A stretch of 64,000 nt of DNA from Ruegeria profundi (GTDB taxonomy: Bacteria; Pseudomonadota; Alphaproteobacteria; Rhodobacterales; Rhodobacteraceae): the NCBI RefSeq assembly GCF_001507545.1, contig NZ_LQBP01000004.1, positions 310,001-374,000 of the forward strand, read 5' to 3'. A model generated the notes under the pieces. The model had not been told where the DNA came from, made no database searches, and saw only the letters and a list, made by a program, of their open reading frames with translations. The position numbers and the translations under genes are program-made. How positions within the stretch are numbered: the first letter of the stretch is position 1; each line of letters begins with the position of its first letter. Below are positions 17,719 to 26,395 of this stretch, in pieces.

Positions 17719-17987
17719 CAGACTTCCTGACTTGAACGGGTTTGCAACGCCGCAAACCGTTGCCGATTCCTGCAGGTCTGCGGCGCATTTTTTACGGTTT
17801 CATGCCGGTCCAGCCACTCAGGGCATCGATTGGCCCAGTCGCAGCCCCGGCACTGATGAACCATCTCAGCCCAGTCCTGCTGTGTCAGATGCCCTTGTTC
17901 ATGCGCTGCCACGATGTCCGCGCCGGTTGCCCGCCCCATCCGCAGGACAAGTCGAAGATGGGTCATGATCTCTCCGAGATGGGGCAT
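17718..17987 (-). CDS. DUF6455 family protein, copy 2
   Basis: An 89-residue paralogue of the flanking proteins. It has MTHLRLVLRMGRATGADIVAA, then LTQQDWAEMVHQCRGCDWANRCPEWL with a C-x2-C-x5-C cluster, and a fourth Cys 16 residues later in APQTCRN. A good Shine-Dalgarno (AGGAG) precedes the ATG. Copies 1 and 2 are coupled; copy 3 lies 15 bases upstream. The four spaced cysteines look like a metal-binding set. No function is known to me. Confidence 0.78.
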   Translation of the reverse strand: MPHLGEIMTHLRLVLRMGRATGADIVAAHEQGHLTQQDWAEMVHQCRGCDWANRCPEWLDRHETVKNAPQTCRNRQRFAALQTRSSQEV

Positions 17988-18002
17988 GGAACACTCCTGT
18001 CG

Positions 18003-18254
18003 TTAAGGGATCAGTTTGCTGAGCAACTCTTGATTACGGCAATACTCTGGCGTTTTGTCCACTTGGCCGGATTGCTTCAGATACCCCTCGCAATGCGCGG
18101 GGTTGGCGCATCCGGTGCATCGCAAGACGGCTTCGGAAAGCTCGTCGAGCGAAACGTCGCCATCTATCGCCGACTGTTGAAGGTCCACGCCAAGCTTGGT
18201 CGCCATTTCATCGACCAGACCCGCATGGTGTTTCAGAACTTCACGGTTGGGCAT
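18003..18254 (-). CDS. DUF6455 family protein, copy 3
   Basis: An 83-residue paralogue: VLKHHAGLVDEMATKLGVDLQ, then VSLDELSEAVLRCTGCANPAHC with a C-x2-C-x5-C cluster and the fourth Cys in TPEYCRNQELL. The start at 18254 is chosen because GGGAG lies upstream and the protein then matches the others in length; a longer frame to 18437 would overlap the YigZ gene. It is first of the trio in transcription order, 70 bases downstream of the YigZ gene. Confidence 0.76.
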   Translation of the reverse strand: MPNREVLKHHAGLVDEMATKLGVDLQQSAIDGDVSLDELSEAVLRCTGCANPAHCEGYLKQSGQVDKTPEYCRNQELLSKLIP

Positions 18255-18324
18255 GAGCAGATTTCTCCCTGTCGCACGTCCAGAACAGGGTATCGCAACC
18301 TTGCGCGCGGGCATTTGACTCAGG

Positions 18325-18693
18325 TCAAAGCCCGGCCCCGACGTGATCCAGATAGGTGCGGGTGGCATCCTGAACCCGGCGAAAACGGTCCCCGCCCAGT
18401 TTTTTGCCACCATACCATCGGGTGACGACCACCACATGCCCGTCCAGTCCGGCCCGCTCCAGCATGCGCAGGATCACCATACCGGCACCACTTTCCCCAT
18501 CATCCGCCTTGAGCGCACCTGTCGGCAAAATGGCTGCCCACGTGTTATGCGTCGCCTTGGCATAGGCTTTGTCAGACTTGAGATCCTGCAACACCGCGTC
18601 AACATCCGTGCGCGTATGGACAGGTGCACCCGAAACAGCGTATTTCGATCCTCGATCCGTCAGGATCACGCCCAGTCGTGTCAAAGATGTCAT
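18325..18693 (-). CDS. YigZ/IMPACT family protein
   Basis: A 122-residue protein with the UPF0029/IMPACT fold. The signature is RWYGGKKLGGDRFRRVQDATRTYL near the C-terminus and DDGESGAGMVILRMLE in the middle. Bacterial YigZ has a further C-terminal domain; this one is a short form with only the N-terminal IMPACT domain. Its role is not firmly established (RNA or nucleic-acid binding is suggested for the family). Its ATG overlaps the stop of the M48 peptidase by four bases. Confidence 0.85.
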   Translation of the reverse strand: MTSLTRLGVILTDRGSKYAVSGAPVHTRTDVDAVLQDLKSDKAYAKATHNTWAAILPTGALKADDGESGAGMVILRMLERAGLDGHVVVVTRWYGGKKLGGDRFRRVQDATRTYLDHVGAGL

Positions 18694-19397
18694 TCCGTCA
18701 GACCCAGCTGCCTTGCCGTTTCGACAACGATCTGAACACGCTCGGCGTTTGGGGGATGGGTGCCCAAAAACTCGTCACCAGGATCGGGAAGCCGATCAAA
18801 ATACTTTGCGCCGACCAAAGGATCATACCCGGCGTTGTGGGTTATAATCGTACCCAACTGATCCGCCTCAAGCTCGAAGTCTTTCACATTCACCTGCACG
18901 CCAACTTCAGCGCCAAGTTTTTGTGACCGTTCAAGCTCTTTCCCGTCCTCGCCATACAACTTTCCCAAATCATTGAAGATCGCGGCGCTTTCCTGAGCGA
19001 TTTCGGTCTGTCGGGCAATATGTCCCAACACGTGATGCGCTGTCTCATGCGCCATTACAAAAGCCAGCTCGTCCGGATTCTTGGCGGATTGAATCATCGA
19101 GCGGGTGAAGATGATGACTGGCTGATCCTGTTTGTCGAGGGTCTGGAACGCATTGACTGGGGCGCGAGGGTTGAGGTCAACCAGAATTGTGAAATCGCAG
19201 TTGCTGACCTTGGACTGGCGCAGGCATTCGGCGCGGGCCGCTTTGCCGACGGCGCGGCTGATATCCTGAAAAGCCACAGCGTCCACCTGAAAATCGCCCG
19301 AATCCGGCGACCATTCCTCTGCTGGTTGCACGCGCAGGAAGTCTGCGCTGCATGCCACCAGCACCAGAGGAAACAGCAAAAAAGTCAGACGGCGCAT
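18690..19397 (-). CDS. M48 family metallopeptidase lipoprotein
   Basis: A 235-residue zinc peptidase anchored by lipid. The signal MRRLTFLLFPLVLVAC ends in a lipobox Cys at 16. The zinc motif is HETAH at residues 117-121, with a third ligand probably in DFELEADQLG. The fold resembles the periplasmic BepA/LoiP-type peptidases that act in outer-membrane protein quality control, but it is shorter and lacks TPR repeats. The start at 19397 is set by AAGGA upstream and by the signal; longer frames to 19607 are unlikely. Confidence 0.85.
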   Translation of the reverse strand: MRRLTFLLFPLVLVACSADFLRVQPAEEWSPDSGDFQVDAVAFQDISRAVGKAARAECLRQSKVSNCDFTILVDLNPRAPVNAFQTLDKQDQPVIIFTRSMIQSAKNPDELAFVMAHETAHHVLGHIARQTEIAQESAAIFNDLGKLYGEDGKELERSQKLGAEVGVQVNVKDFELEADQLGTIITHNAGYDPLVGAKYFDRLPDPGDEFLGTHPPNAERVQIVVETARQLGLTE

Positions 19398-19518
19398 AGA
19401 TGTTCCTTTGAAACGGCTACCCGTTTTTTTAACCATAGCTATGTCACGGCGGTTCCGCCACTGCCAGATTGTGCGGCAACGGGTTGCATTGCGGCGCGGC
19501 ACCTTGCACTCTGACTGC

Positions 19519-19767
19519 ATGTTTTCGATTGAGCATGAATTCGACGCGACGGTTATCACCCTGGTAGACGAAGGCCCTGCGCCTTTGCAGGAGGACGTCG
19601 TCATCAACAGCTTCGCCGAATGTGTGACGCTTGAGCAGTTTGACCCACGGACAGAGCAGATACAGAAGATAACCCTGTCGCCCGAACAGGTTCGCGATCT
19701 GGCCGCTGCACTTGATTTGCCGGAAGGGGTGTATCAAATTCACGAACGGCCAAGTCAGGGCGCATAG
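19519..19767 (+). CDS. Small conserved acidic protein, unknown
   Basis: An 82-residue acidic protein (MFSIEHEFDATVITLVDEG...) with no motif I recognise. It reads as a compact domain: a beta-rich N-terminus (EFDATVITLVDE, DVVINSFAECVTLEQFD) followed by a helix (LSPEQVRDLAAALDLPEGVYQI). It is divergent from the M48 peptidase and overlaps the convergent DUF167 gene by 13 bases at its 3' end. I judge it real from its length, codon quality and conserved-looking sequence; function unknown. Confidence 0.6.
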   Translation: MFSIEHEFDATVITLVDEGPAPLQEDVVINSFAECVTLEQFDPRTEQIQKITLSPEQVRDLAAALDLPEGVYQIHERPSQGA

Positions 19768-20030
19768 ACGAACAGCTTGTCACGCGCGCTATGCCCTTGT
19801 TTCAGGATCAGGTCGGACGGGGCAACGCCCATAGCCATCGCGAGTATCCGGCGCACAGCATCATTTGCCTTGCCGTTTTCGGGTGGCGCGGTCACAGCTA
19901 TGCGGATCATGCCTTTGTCAGACGCGATACTGTCCCTTGCGGCTTTTGGCGTTACCTTCACAGGAATCGCCGTGCCTGACCGGGCGTAACTGCTGAGATC
20001 AGGTACATTGCGCAATTTTGGTTTAGCCAA
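19755..20030 (-). CDS. DUF167/YggU family protein
   Basis: A 91-residue member of the DUF167 (YggU) family, small alpha/beta proteins of unknown function. Signature segments are VKVTPKAARDSI, IRIAVTAPPENGKANDAV and LILKQGHSARDKLF. The start is a TTG at 20030, preferred because a GAGGGGG stretch lies upstream and the protein then matches the family; a frame to 20120 adds 30 unrelated residues. Genes of this family often neighbour YggT membrane proteins; none is nearby. Confidence 0.82.
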   Translation of the reverse strand: MAKPKLRNVPDLSSYARSGTAIPVKVTPKAARDSIASDKGMIRIAVTAPPENGKANDAVRRILAMAMGVAPSDLILKQGHSARDKLFVYAP

Positions 20031-20169
20031 GTTGTCCCCCCTCTGCCCCCGATCACTGTTGCACAGGAGACAGAGGCGTGAAATTGATCCCAAGCGTCCA
20101 GCGTAGTGCACTTGAAACAAGCCAGATGTTCAACCAGGTACAGACTGTTTATGTGAAGGAAGTTAACAT

Positions 20170-20748
20170 ATGTCTTTGAAGAATCCGACCGCTCTGGAAT
20201 TTCTGCAATCGCGTCGGTCGCGCCCTGCGAAGTCACTGATTGCCCCGGCGCCGTCACGTGACGAGCTGTTACCCCTGCTGACCGCCGCAGCCCGCAGCCC
20301 CGACCACGGCAAGCTGGAACCGTGGCGTTTTATCGTGCTTGAGAAAGGCGCAATGCCGCGCTTGTCTGCGCTGACGCATGACCGGGGCGTTGCCTTGGGC
20401 AAAACCCCTGAGGAGATCACCAAGGCCCAAAGCCAGTTCGATATGGGTCATCTGGCCGTAGCGGTGATTGAAGTGCAAAAGCCATCGGAGAAGATCCCCG
20501 CAATCGAGCAGACCTATTCCGCAGGCGCTGTTTGCCTGGCCCTTTTGAACGCGGCCCTTGCAGCGGGTTGGGGCGCGAACTGGCTGTCCGGCTGGCAGGT
20601 TCACGACCCTGAATTCTGCCATCACGCGTTTGATTTGCAGGACAATGAACGTGTCGCTGGCCTGATCCACATCGCAACCGAAGGCACGACCCCGCCGGAA
20701 CGTCCCCGGCCGGATGTTGCGGCCATCACAGAATGGGTCTCTGAGTGA
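20170..20748 (+). CDS. Nitroreductase family protein
   Basis: A 192-residue FMN-dependent nitroreductase-fold oxidoreductase of the YdjA subgroup. It has the N-terminal RRSRPAK...AP segment that binds flavin phosphate, then AAARSPDHGKLEPWRFIV, AGAVCLALLNAALAAGWGANWLSGW and a short C-terminus. YdjA-like enzymes act as small NAD(P)H oxidoreductases with unclear substrates. The stop overlaps the ATG of the EI24 gene (TGATG), suggesting a two-gene unit. Confidence 0.9.
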   Translation: MSLKNPTALEFLQSRRSRPAKSLIAPAPSRDELLPLLTAAARSPDHGKLEPWRFIVLEKGAMPRLSALTHDRGVALGKTPEEITKAQSQFDMGHLAVAVIEVQKPSEKIPAIEQTYSAGAVCLALLNAALAAGWGANWLSGWQVHDPEFCHHAFDLQDNERVAGLIHIATEGTTPPERPRPDVAAITEWVSE

Positions 20749-21443
20749 TGATACTGAGTGCGTTCTTCGCGGCACTGGGCCAGATCGGTGATCCCAAGTT
20801 TCGCGCCGTCCTGCTTCGGGGTGTTGGTCTGACGATCATACTGCTGATCCTCGCCTGCGCCGGGGCAATCTGGCTGATCAATCGGTTGTCTGGCGATGAG
20901 ATAGCTCTGCCGTGGATCGGCACCGTGCCGTGGTTGAACGACGTTCTGAACTACTCTGGCATCTTTGTCGTGCTGATCTTGCCGGTGTTCCTGATGGTGC
21001 CGGTTGCCTCGGCGATTACATCCATGTTTTTGGAAGAGGTCGCGCAAGCTGTTGAGGATAAACATTATCCCACCCTGCCCGCAGTTCCCGGCATCCCGTT
21101 CAGCGAAGGGTTAAGGGATGCGATAGGGTTTATGGGGGTGCTGATCGTGGCCAACCTTCTGGCTCTGATCCTCTATGCGATTTTCACGCCGTTGGCACCG
21201 TTCATATTCTGGGCCATGAATGGTTTCTTGCTGGGCCGTGAATACTTCACGCTGGCTGCGATGCGCCGCGTTGGGCGTGAAGGTGCGCGCAAGTTGCGGA
21301 CCAAGCACTCCGCAACTATCTGGCTGGCGGGAACGTTGATGGCTATTCCCTTGTCGGTGCCTTTGGTGAACCTGTTGATCCCAATACTGGGGGCCGCAAC
21401 TTTCACGCACTTGTATCACAAGCTGACAGGATCCACCGCCTGA
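20748..21443 (+). CDS. EI24 domain membrane protein (CysZ-like)
   Basis: A 231-residue inner-membrane protein with about four to six hydrophobic helices (around 23-42, 62-86, 123-146, 187-212) and the EI24/CysZ fold. The CysZ branch imports sulfate in enterobacteria; in alphaproteobacteria the role is unproven. Segments such as FLEEVAQAVEDKHYP and NGFLLGREYFTLAAMRR are typical. The start ATG at 20748 overlaps the nitroreductase stop; a GTG one codon earlier is also possible. Confidence 0.85.
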   Translation: MILSAFFAALGQIGDPKFRAVLLRGVGLTIILLILACAGAIWLINRLSGDEIALPWIGTVPWLNDVLNYSGIFVVLILPVFLMVPVASAITSMFLEEVAQAVEDKHYPTLPAVPGIPFSEGLRDAIGFMGVLIVANLLALILYAIFTPLAPFIFWAMNGFLLGREYFTLAAMRRVGREGARKLRTKHSATIWLAGTLMAIPLSVPLVNLLIPILGAATFTHLYHKLTGSTA

Positions 21444-21446
21444 TAG

Positions 21447-21722
21447 CTACTCGCGCGGCTCCAACTGGTTCAGCCAGTCAAAATCGCGCACCGAAATCAC
21501 ACCCGAGATGATGATCCCTGCGATAATGGCCCAGAGCACCACCGAGATCCCGGTGGTGATCCACATTTTCTTCTTCATGTGATGAACTTCAGGCGCACCC
21601 GCATGCGTACCGGGCACGATTTCGCCCAGGTCGCCCTGCGTTTTGATGCGGATCGGCAATACGACCAACAACGTCATGAACCAAATGACGGCGAACAGTA
21701 CTAATGCAGCAGTGATCGTCAT
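21447..21722 (-). CDS. DUF1467 family membrane protein
   Basis: A 91-residue membrane protein with two predicted helices (about 4-24 and 55-76) flanking a polar loop with PGTHAGAPEVHHMKKKMWITT. This is the DUF1467 family, common in alphaproteobacteria; its function is unknown. It follows the methylmalonyl-CoA epimerase gene by 17 bases and probably shares its transcript. This pairing with the epimerase is frequent in Rhodobacterales as far as I recall. Confidence 0.88.
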   Translation of the reverse strand: MTITAALVLFAVIWFMTLLVVLPIRIKTQGDLGEIVPGTHAGAPEVHHMKKKMWITTGISVVLWAIIAGIIISGVISVRDFDWLNQLEPRE

Positions 21723-21739
21723 GACAGCCCCTTTTCAAA

Positions 21740-22144
21740 TTAGACCTGCTCAAGCTCGACCAGGCAGCCGTTGAAATCCTTGGGATGCAGGAACAGCACC
21801 GGCTTGCCATGCGCACCAATCTTGGGCTCACCCGACCCCAGAACACGGGCACCGGTTTCCTTCAGATGGTCGCGGGCAGCGATGATGTCGTCAACCTCAT
21901 AACAGACATGATGAATGCCCCCGGCGGGGTTCTTTTCCAGAAAGCCGTTGATCGGGCTGTCATCGCCCAGCGGATAGAGCAGTTCAATCTTGGTGTTCGG
22001 AAGCTCGATGAACACAACCGTCACGCCGTGATCAGGTTCATCCTGCGGTGAGCCGACCTTGGCACCCAGCGCACTCCGATACTGCTCGGAAGCGGCCTCA
22101 AGATCAGGTACGGCAATGGCAACGTGGTTCAGACGACCAATCAT
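21740..22144 (-). CDS. mce: Methylmalonyl-CoA epimerase
   Basis: A 134-residue vicinal-oxygen-chelate enzyme that interconverts (S)- and (R)-methylmalonyl-CoA in propionyl-CoA breakdown. Diagnostic pieces are LNHVAIAVPDLEAA (metal His), IELLYPLGDDSPINGFLEKNPAGGIHHVC (second His) and FLHPKDFNGCLVELEQV (metal Glu). A strong Shine-Dalgarno (GGAGGAG) precedes the ATG. The mutase and carboxylase of the pathway are not in the window. Confidence 0.95.
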   Translation of the reverse strand: MIGRLNHVAIAVPDLEAASEQYRSALGAKVGSPQDEPDHGVTVVFIELPNTKIELLYPLGDDSPINGFLEKNPAGGIHHVCYEVDDIIAARDHLKETGARVLGSGEPKIGAHGKPVLFLHPKDFNGCLVELEQV

Positions 22145-22278
22145 AATACTCTCCTCCGTTCTGCGTTGCAGCGGTTATGAGGGCTGCAGAGACAAAGAAC
22201 AAGTGCGCCAAATTGCCGTTAACCCTGTGTTAGCCAGAAGTTCCTAGCTTGAGGCATCTGCTGATTAGGAGTTCTGCT

Positions 22279-22995
22279 ATGGATGATTCGAGCCCCTTCG
22301 CCTCTCCCGCTCAGCCAACGGCCACACGGCCGCTGCTGGGTCAAACCATTCTGGTTGTTGAAGACAGCCGTTATGCCTGTGACGCCATCCGGCTGATGTG
22401 TTTACACAGCGGCGCGCGCATCCGACGTGCGGATTGTCTGAAATCAGCACGCCGCCACCTGCAGCTTTATCGGCCTTCAGTCATTCTGGTGGATATCGGA
22501 CTGCCGGACGGCTCTGGCGACGAACTGATCGCTGAACTGTCGCAAGCTACGCCGCGTATCGGCGCCATTTTGGGAATGTCGGGCGATGACCACGCGCAGG
22601 ATACAGCCCTTCGCGCAGGGGCGGATGGGTTTCTTGCCAAGCCGTTAAAGTCGCTGTCATATTTTCAGCAACTTATCTTGAACAGTCTGCCCGAGGATCG
22701 CCGCCCCAACAGCCTGCACGCCGTTCGGGATGAAATCATTTGCCCAGATCCAATGGCCTATCAGGATGACATGGCTCACATTGCCGAAGTGCTGACCGAG
22801 CCGAATGATCGCAGGACCCTGGATTATGCTGCGCAATTCCTTCGGGGGGTTGCCGAACATGCCGAAGACGCCGTGTTGGCGGATGCGGCGCAAAAACTGG
22901 CCGAATCCCGTGCCAGCAGCACACCCGTGACGGCCTTGACGGCTCAGGTTGCCGGCATCGTCCAGACACGGTTGCAACAACGCGAGGCGATTTGA
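22279..22995 (+). CDS. Response regulator with receiver domain
   Basis: A 238-residue protein with an N-terminal receiver domain: acidic pair E28/D29, phospho-acceptor D72 in ILVDIGLPDGSG, and K121 in FLAKPL. The C-terminal 110 residues are helical and Ala-rich (YAAQFLRGVAEHAEDAVLADAAQKL) and hold no DNA-binding or enzymatic domain that I recognise. TAGGAG precedes the ATG at 22279. No histidine kinase is adjacent, so the partner is unknown. Confidence 0.85.
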   Translation: MDDSSPFASPAQPTATRPLLGQTILVVEDSRYACDAIRLMCLHSGARIRRADCLKSARRHLQLYRPSVILVDIGLPDGSGDELIAELSQATPRIGAILGMSGDDHAQDTALRAGADGFLAKPLKSLSYFQQLILNSLPEDRRPNSLHAVRDEIICPDPMAYQDDMAHIAEVLTEPNDRRTLDYAAQFLRGVAEHAEDAVLADAAQKLAESRASSTPVTALTAQVAGIVQTRLQQREAI

Positions 22996-22996
22996 G

Positions 22997-23224
22997 ATGC
23001 TAACGGCTTATTTCCTGACGGTCACAATCGTAAGTATTTGGATATACTTCCAGGTCCGCGCCACGGCACGCGGCATCAGGGTTGCGCGCAGGTCGCTACC
23101 CTGCGTGCAGCACATCCTATCCGAAAACGGTCAGGATCACGCTTTAGCGTTGATGCCATGCAACGCGCTTGAACGCCACACCCCAGGGAAGAAACCCGCC
23201 GCGGGCGATGCGGCGGGTACGTGA
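22997..23224 (+). CDS. Possible small single-helix membrane protein
   Basis: A 75-residue frame beginning 2 bases after the response-regulator stop. The N-terminus MLTAYFLTVTIVSIWIYFQV is a plausible transmembrane helix; the rest is basic and low in conservation-like features, and its 3' end runs through the terminator hairpin of aspS. It could be translated with the response regulator by coupling, or be spurious. I do not recognise it. Confidence 0.35.
   Translation: MLTAYFLTVTIVSIWIYFQVRATARGIRVARRSLPCVQHILSENGQDHALALMPCNALERHTPGKKPAAGDAAGT
23191..23218 (-). terminator. Rho-independent terminator of aspS
   Basis: A 9-bp stem (23194-23202 with 23210-23218) with a 7-base loop lies 7 bases beyond the aspS stop. 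On the minus strand it is followed by TTTCTTCC. Confidence 0.7.
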
Positions 23225-25000
23225 TCATTCCTGTGGGATAATGCGAAGCCCCAGTTCCATCAACTGATCTGAGGTTGGGTCGGATGGCGCGTCCATCATC
23301 AAGTCTTCGGCTCGTTGATTCATCGGGAACATCATGACCTCTCGGATGTTGGCCTCATCAGCCAAAAGCATCACGATCCGGTCAATTCCCGCGGCGCAGC
23401 CACCATGTGGCGGGGCGCCATAGTGGAACGCATTGTAGAGCGCGCCAAAGCGGCTTTTCACCTCATCCTCGCCGTAGCCTGCAAGCTCAAAGGCTTTCAA
23501 CATGATTTCAGGCTTATGGTTCCGGATCGCACCCGAGACAATCTCATACCCGTTGCAGGCAAGGTCATATTGGTAACCCCTAACCTCAAGCGGATCGCCA
23601 TTCAGCGCGTCCATCCCGCCCTGCGGCATTGAGAAGGGGTTGTGTTCAAAGTCGATAGCGCCGGTTTCTTCATCCTGCTCGTAAATCGGGAAATCCACGA
23701 TCCAGGCAAAGGCGAAACGGTCTTTTTCCATCAGGCCAAGCTCTTCGCCGATCACATCGCGCGCCTTACCGGCGACCTTTTCAAAGGTTTTCGGCTTTCC
23801 GCCGAGGAAGAACGCCGCGTCGCCTACGCCCAGACCCAATTGCTGGCGGATCGCCTCGGTCCGTTCCGGTCCGATGTTTTTCGCCAGTGGACCTGCGGCC
23901 TCCATACCCTGACCTTGATCCCGCCAGAAGATGTAGCCCATGCCGGGCAGGCCTTCTTTCTGGGCAAATGCGTTCATGCGGTCACAGAACTTACGGCTGC
24001 CCCCGGTGGGCGCAGGGATGGCGCGAATTTCGGTGCCCTCCTGCTCAAGCAGCTTTGCGAAAATCGCGAAGCCAGACCCGCGGAAGTGGTCAGAGACCAC
24101 TTGCATTTTAATGGGGTTCCGCAGATCCGGCTTGTCTGTGCCATACCACAGTGCTGCGTCCTTGTAGGAAATCTGCGGCCAGTCCTGATCAACCTTTCGG
24201 CCACCGCCGAATTCTTCGAAAACGCCGGTCAGGACAGGCTGGATCGTGTCGAACACGTCCTGCTGCTCGACAAAGGACATCTCAAGGTCGAGCTGATAGA
24301 AATCGGTGGGCGAACGGTCCGCGCGCGGGTCTTCGTCACGGAAGCACGGCGCGATCTGGAAATACTTGTCGAATCCCGACACCATGATCAGCTGCTTGAA
24401 TTGCTGCGGAGCTTGCGGCAGCGCATAGAATTTGCCCGGGTGCAGGCGCGACGGAACAAGAAAATCGCGCGCGCCCTCTGGCGACGACGCGGTAATGATC
24501 GGCGTCTGATATTCGCGGAATCCCTGATCCCACATGCGGCGACGCATTGAGGCGACAACGTCCGAGCGCAAAGTCATGTTGCGCTGCATCCCCTCGCGGC
24601 GCAGGTCCAGGTAGCGATGGCGCAATCGCGTTTCCTCGGGGTATTCCTGATCGCCAAAGACCATCAGAGGCAATTCCTCTGCCGCGCCCAGAACCTCAAG
24701 CTCACGCACGTAAACTTCGATCTCACCAGTTGGCAGTTTCGGGTTCACCAAATCGGCGTCACGCGCTTTTACCGTGCCGTCGATGCGGATACACCATTCC
24801 GAGCGCACTTTCTCAAGCTCTTCAAAGGCCGCGCTGTCACCGTCGCACAGAATTTGCGTCACACCAAAATGGTCGCGCAGGTCTATGAACAGGACGCCGC
24901 CGTGATCTCGAACACGATGCACCCAACCAGACAGGCGAACGGTGTCGCCAACATTGGCGGCGGTCAGAGCGGCGCAGGTGTGGCTGCGGTAGGCGTGCAT
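23225..25000 (-). CDS. aspS: Aspartyl-tRNA synthetase
   Basis: A 591-residue class II synthetase of bacterial type. It has the N-terminal OB-fold anticodon-binding domain ([23 protein letters not shown]), motif 1 around FREYQTPII, motif 2 ([21 protein letters not shown]), the bacterial GAD insert, and motif 3 ([13 protein letters not shown]). It charges tRNA-Asp, and many alphaproteobacterial forms are non-discriminating, also charging tRNA-Asn; this was not resolved here. Full length, monocistronic with its own terminator. Confidence 0.97.
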   Translation of the reverse strand: MHAYRSHTCAALTAANVGDTVRLSGWVHRVRDHGGVLFIDLRDHFGVTQILCDGDSAAFEELEKVRSEWCIRIDGTVKARDADLVNPKLPTGEIEVYVRELEVLGAAEELPLMVFGDQEYPEETRLRHRYLDLRREGMQRNMTLRSDVVASMRRRMWDQGFREYQTPIITASSPEGARDFLVPSRLHPGKFYALPQAPQQFKQLIMVSGFDKYFQIAPCFRDEDPRADRSPTDFYQLDLEMSFVEQQDVFDTIQPVLTGVFEEFGGGRKVDQDWPQISYKDAALWYGTDKPDLRNPIKMQVVSDHFRGSGFAIFAKLLEQEGTEIRAIPAPTGGSRKFCDRMNAFAQKEGLPGMGYIFWRDQGQGMEAAGPLAKNIGPERTEAIRQQLGLGVGDAAFFLGGKPKTFEKVAGKARDVIGEELGLMEKDRFAFAWIVDFPIYEQDEETGAIDFEHNPFSMPQGGMDALNGDPLEVRGYQYDLACNGYEIVSGAIRNHKPEIMLKAFELAGYGEDEVKSRFGALYNAFHYGAPPHGGCAAGIDRIVMLLADEANIREVMMFPMNQRAEDLMMDAPSDPTSDQLMELGLRIIPQE

Positions 25001-25079
25001 GGATCATATCCCTTCGGGCGCAGAATTCGTCGCGCCGATACACCGCGTCAGGCAGCGAAAGTCAAGGCGGGTCTACCGC

Positions 25080-25751
25080 TCAAAACGGCCTTTGCACGTT
25101 ACCTGAGTAGAAATAGACACCCAGACCGGCAGCAAAGATGATGTTACCTGCAATCGCGTGCAGAAGAACCGCGTAGAAAAACGATCCGCGCCTGCGGTAG
25201 GCCCAGGTGAACAGCAGCCCTCCGGCAAAGGTCATGGCGGCGACGATCCAGCTCCAGTACATCAAATGCGCCAGAGAAAACACTGCTGCATTCAGCAGAT
25301 AGGCCGCCCATCCGTTCGGCAGAATCGCGTGATAGCGACGGAAAAACAAAGAGCGGAACAACAGCTCTTGCGGCAGGGCCGACAGCACAGGGTAGCCAAG
25401 CCAGATAACCAGCAAGAATTCCGGCCGGTTGCGCAGCAGGAAAAACGCCGCCTCCGGTCGTGTGACCATGACAACAGCGGCACAGAATGCGGTCATGAAA
25501 ACGGCAAACACGGCGAGTTCGGGCCAGGACCAGTTGCGCCAATTATACCGCAGTTCGGCCCAGGCAAAGCCGCGTGTGAAGTGCAGCAACACGATGCCAA
25601 GGGCTGTGAAGGTGAACAGAGACGGGAACATCCAGTTGGGTGGAAAGAACACCGCAATCAGCACCGGTGCAGCAATGAAAAACAGCCCAAACTCGAGCCG
25701 CAACCGCAATTGCGGTGCCGCGCTGTCGGCCCAATCGGTTTGTTTGCTCAC
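25080..25751 (-). CDS. CPBP family membrane protein (Abi/CAAX-like)
   Basis: A 223-residue membrane protein with about six to seven helices and the CPBP (CAAX protease and bacteriocin-processing) motifs: PQELLFR, SLAHLMYWS and LLHAIAGN. In the first motif the usual EExxxR reads QELLFR, so the first catalytic Glu is Gln, which may alter or abolish protease activity. It follows the aminotransferase gene with a 4-base overlap and is probably co-transcribed with pabB-pabC; function unknown. Confidence 0.85.
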   Translation of the reverse strand: MSKQTDWADSAAPQLRLRLEFGLFFIAAPVLIAVFFPPNWMFPSLFTFTALGIVLLHFTRGFAWAELRYNWRNWSWPELAVFAVFMTAFCAAVVMVTRPEAAFFLLRNRPEFLLVIWLGYPVLSALPQELLFRSLFFRRYHAILPNGWAAYLLNAAVFSLAHLMYWSWIVAAMTFAGGLLFTWAYRRRGSFFYAVLLHAIAGNIIFAAGLGVYFYSGNVQRPF

Positions 25752-26395
25752 TGTATTGCTAGCTCCGCCCGGATTAGGCCACGCAACGAATTCCCTACGT
25801 AAAGCTTTTCCGCGTTTTTTAGGTCGGTTAGGGTCAGGGTGGCTTCGGTTACCCGTTCGTTATCAAGCAATTCTTGCCGCAGTATGCCCGGCAATACGCC
25901 ACTGGTCAGAGCGGGCGTCAGGCGGCGTCCGTCCGGCATGTGCACGAACAGATTGGTGATCGTGCCTTCGCACAGCTCTGCGCGTTCGTTCAGGAACAAA
26001 ACCTCGTCGATGCCTTCTGGCAACGCCGCACGTGCGGTATCATAGACGGAACGCTGCGTCGTCTTGTGCCGCAGCCAGAGATCCGATGCAATCAGACGTG
26101 TTTCGGCGATAGTCACCCGCCAGACCGCGGGGTTATAGGCCAGTTTTGCGGTTGTCAGATCAAACTGCCCATCCACAGCCAAGGTTAGCCGGCACCTTAA
26201 CGGTATTTCCCCCGCGACCTTATCAAGTTTTTCACCAGCAAGCCCCGCATCGAATGGAATGCCGAATACGTCTGCGGTTCGTGCCATGCGCGCCAAGTGG
26301 CGGTCACGCCGCACAAAGCCTTGCCCGGGCCGAAAAGCCATGGTTTCGATTATGCGGAAGTCAGGGTCAGTTGGTGGGCAAAGCGGGCTTTCCAT
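25748..26395 (-). CDS. pabC: Class IV aminotransferase, probable aminodeoxychorismate lyase
   Basis: A 215-residue PLP fold-type IV protein, most likely the lyase that turns aminodeoxychorismate into p-aminobenzoate and pyruvate for folate synthesis. The family features are RDRHLARMARTADVFGIPF, the substrate-site segment NERAELCEGTITNLFVH and TSGVLPGILRQELL. It overlaps the end of pabB by 46 bases if it starts at 26395 (MESPLCPP...); an ATG at 26341 would remove the overlap but cut into the DFRIIETMAF segment. Position beside pabB is the main support for the specific role. Confidence 0.85.
   Translation of the reverse strand: MESPLCPPTDPDFRIIETMAFRPGQGFVRRDRHLARMARTADVFGIPFDAGLAGEKLDKVAGEIPLRCRLTLAVDGQFDLTTAKLAYNPAVWRVTIAETRLIASDLWLRHKTTQRSVYDTARAALPEGIDEVLFLNERAELCEGTITNLFVHMPDGRRLTPALTSGVLPGILRQELLDNERVTEATLTLTDLKNAEKLYVGNSLRGLIRAELAIQ

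Noticed and set aside
17742..18425. A 227-residue plus-strand frame across the DUF6455 genes
   Set aside because: It runs antisense to two DUF6455 genes and part of YigZ; the minus-strand proteins match families and have ribosome-binding sites.
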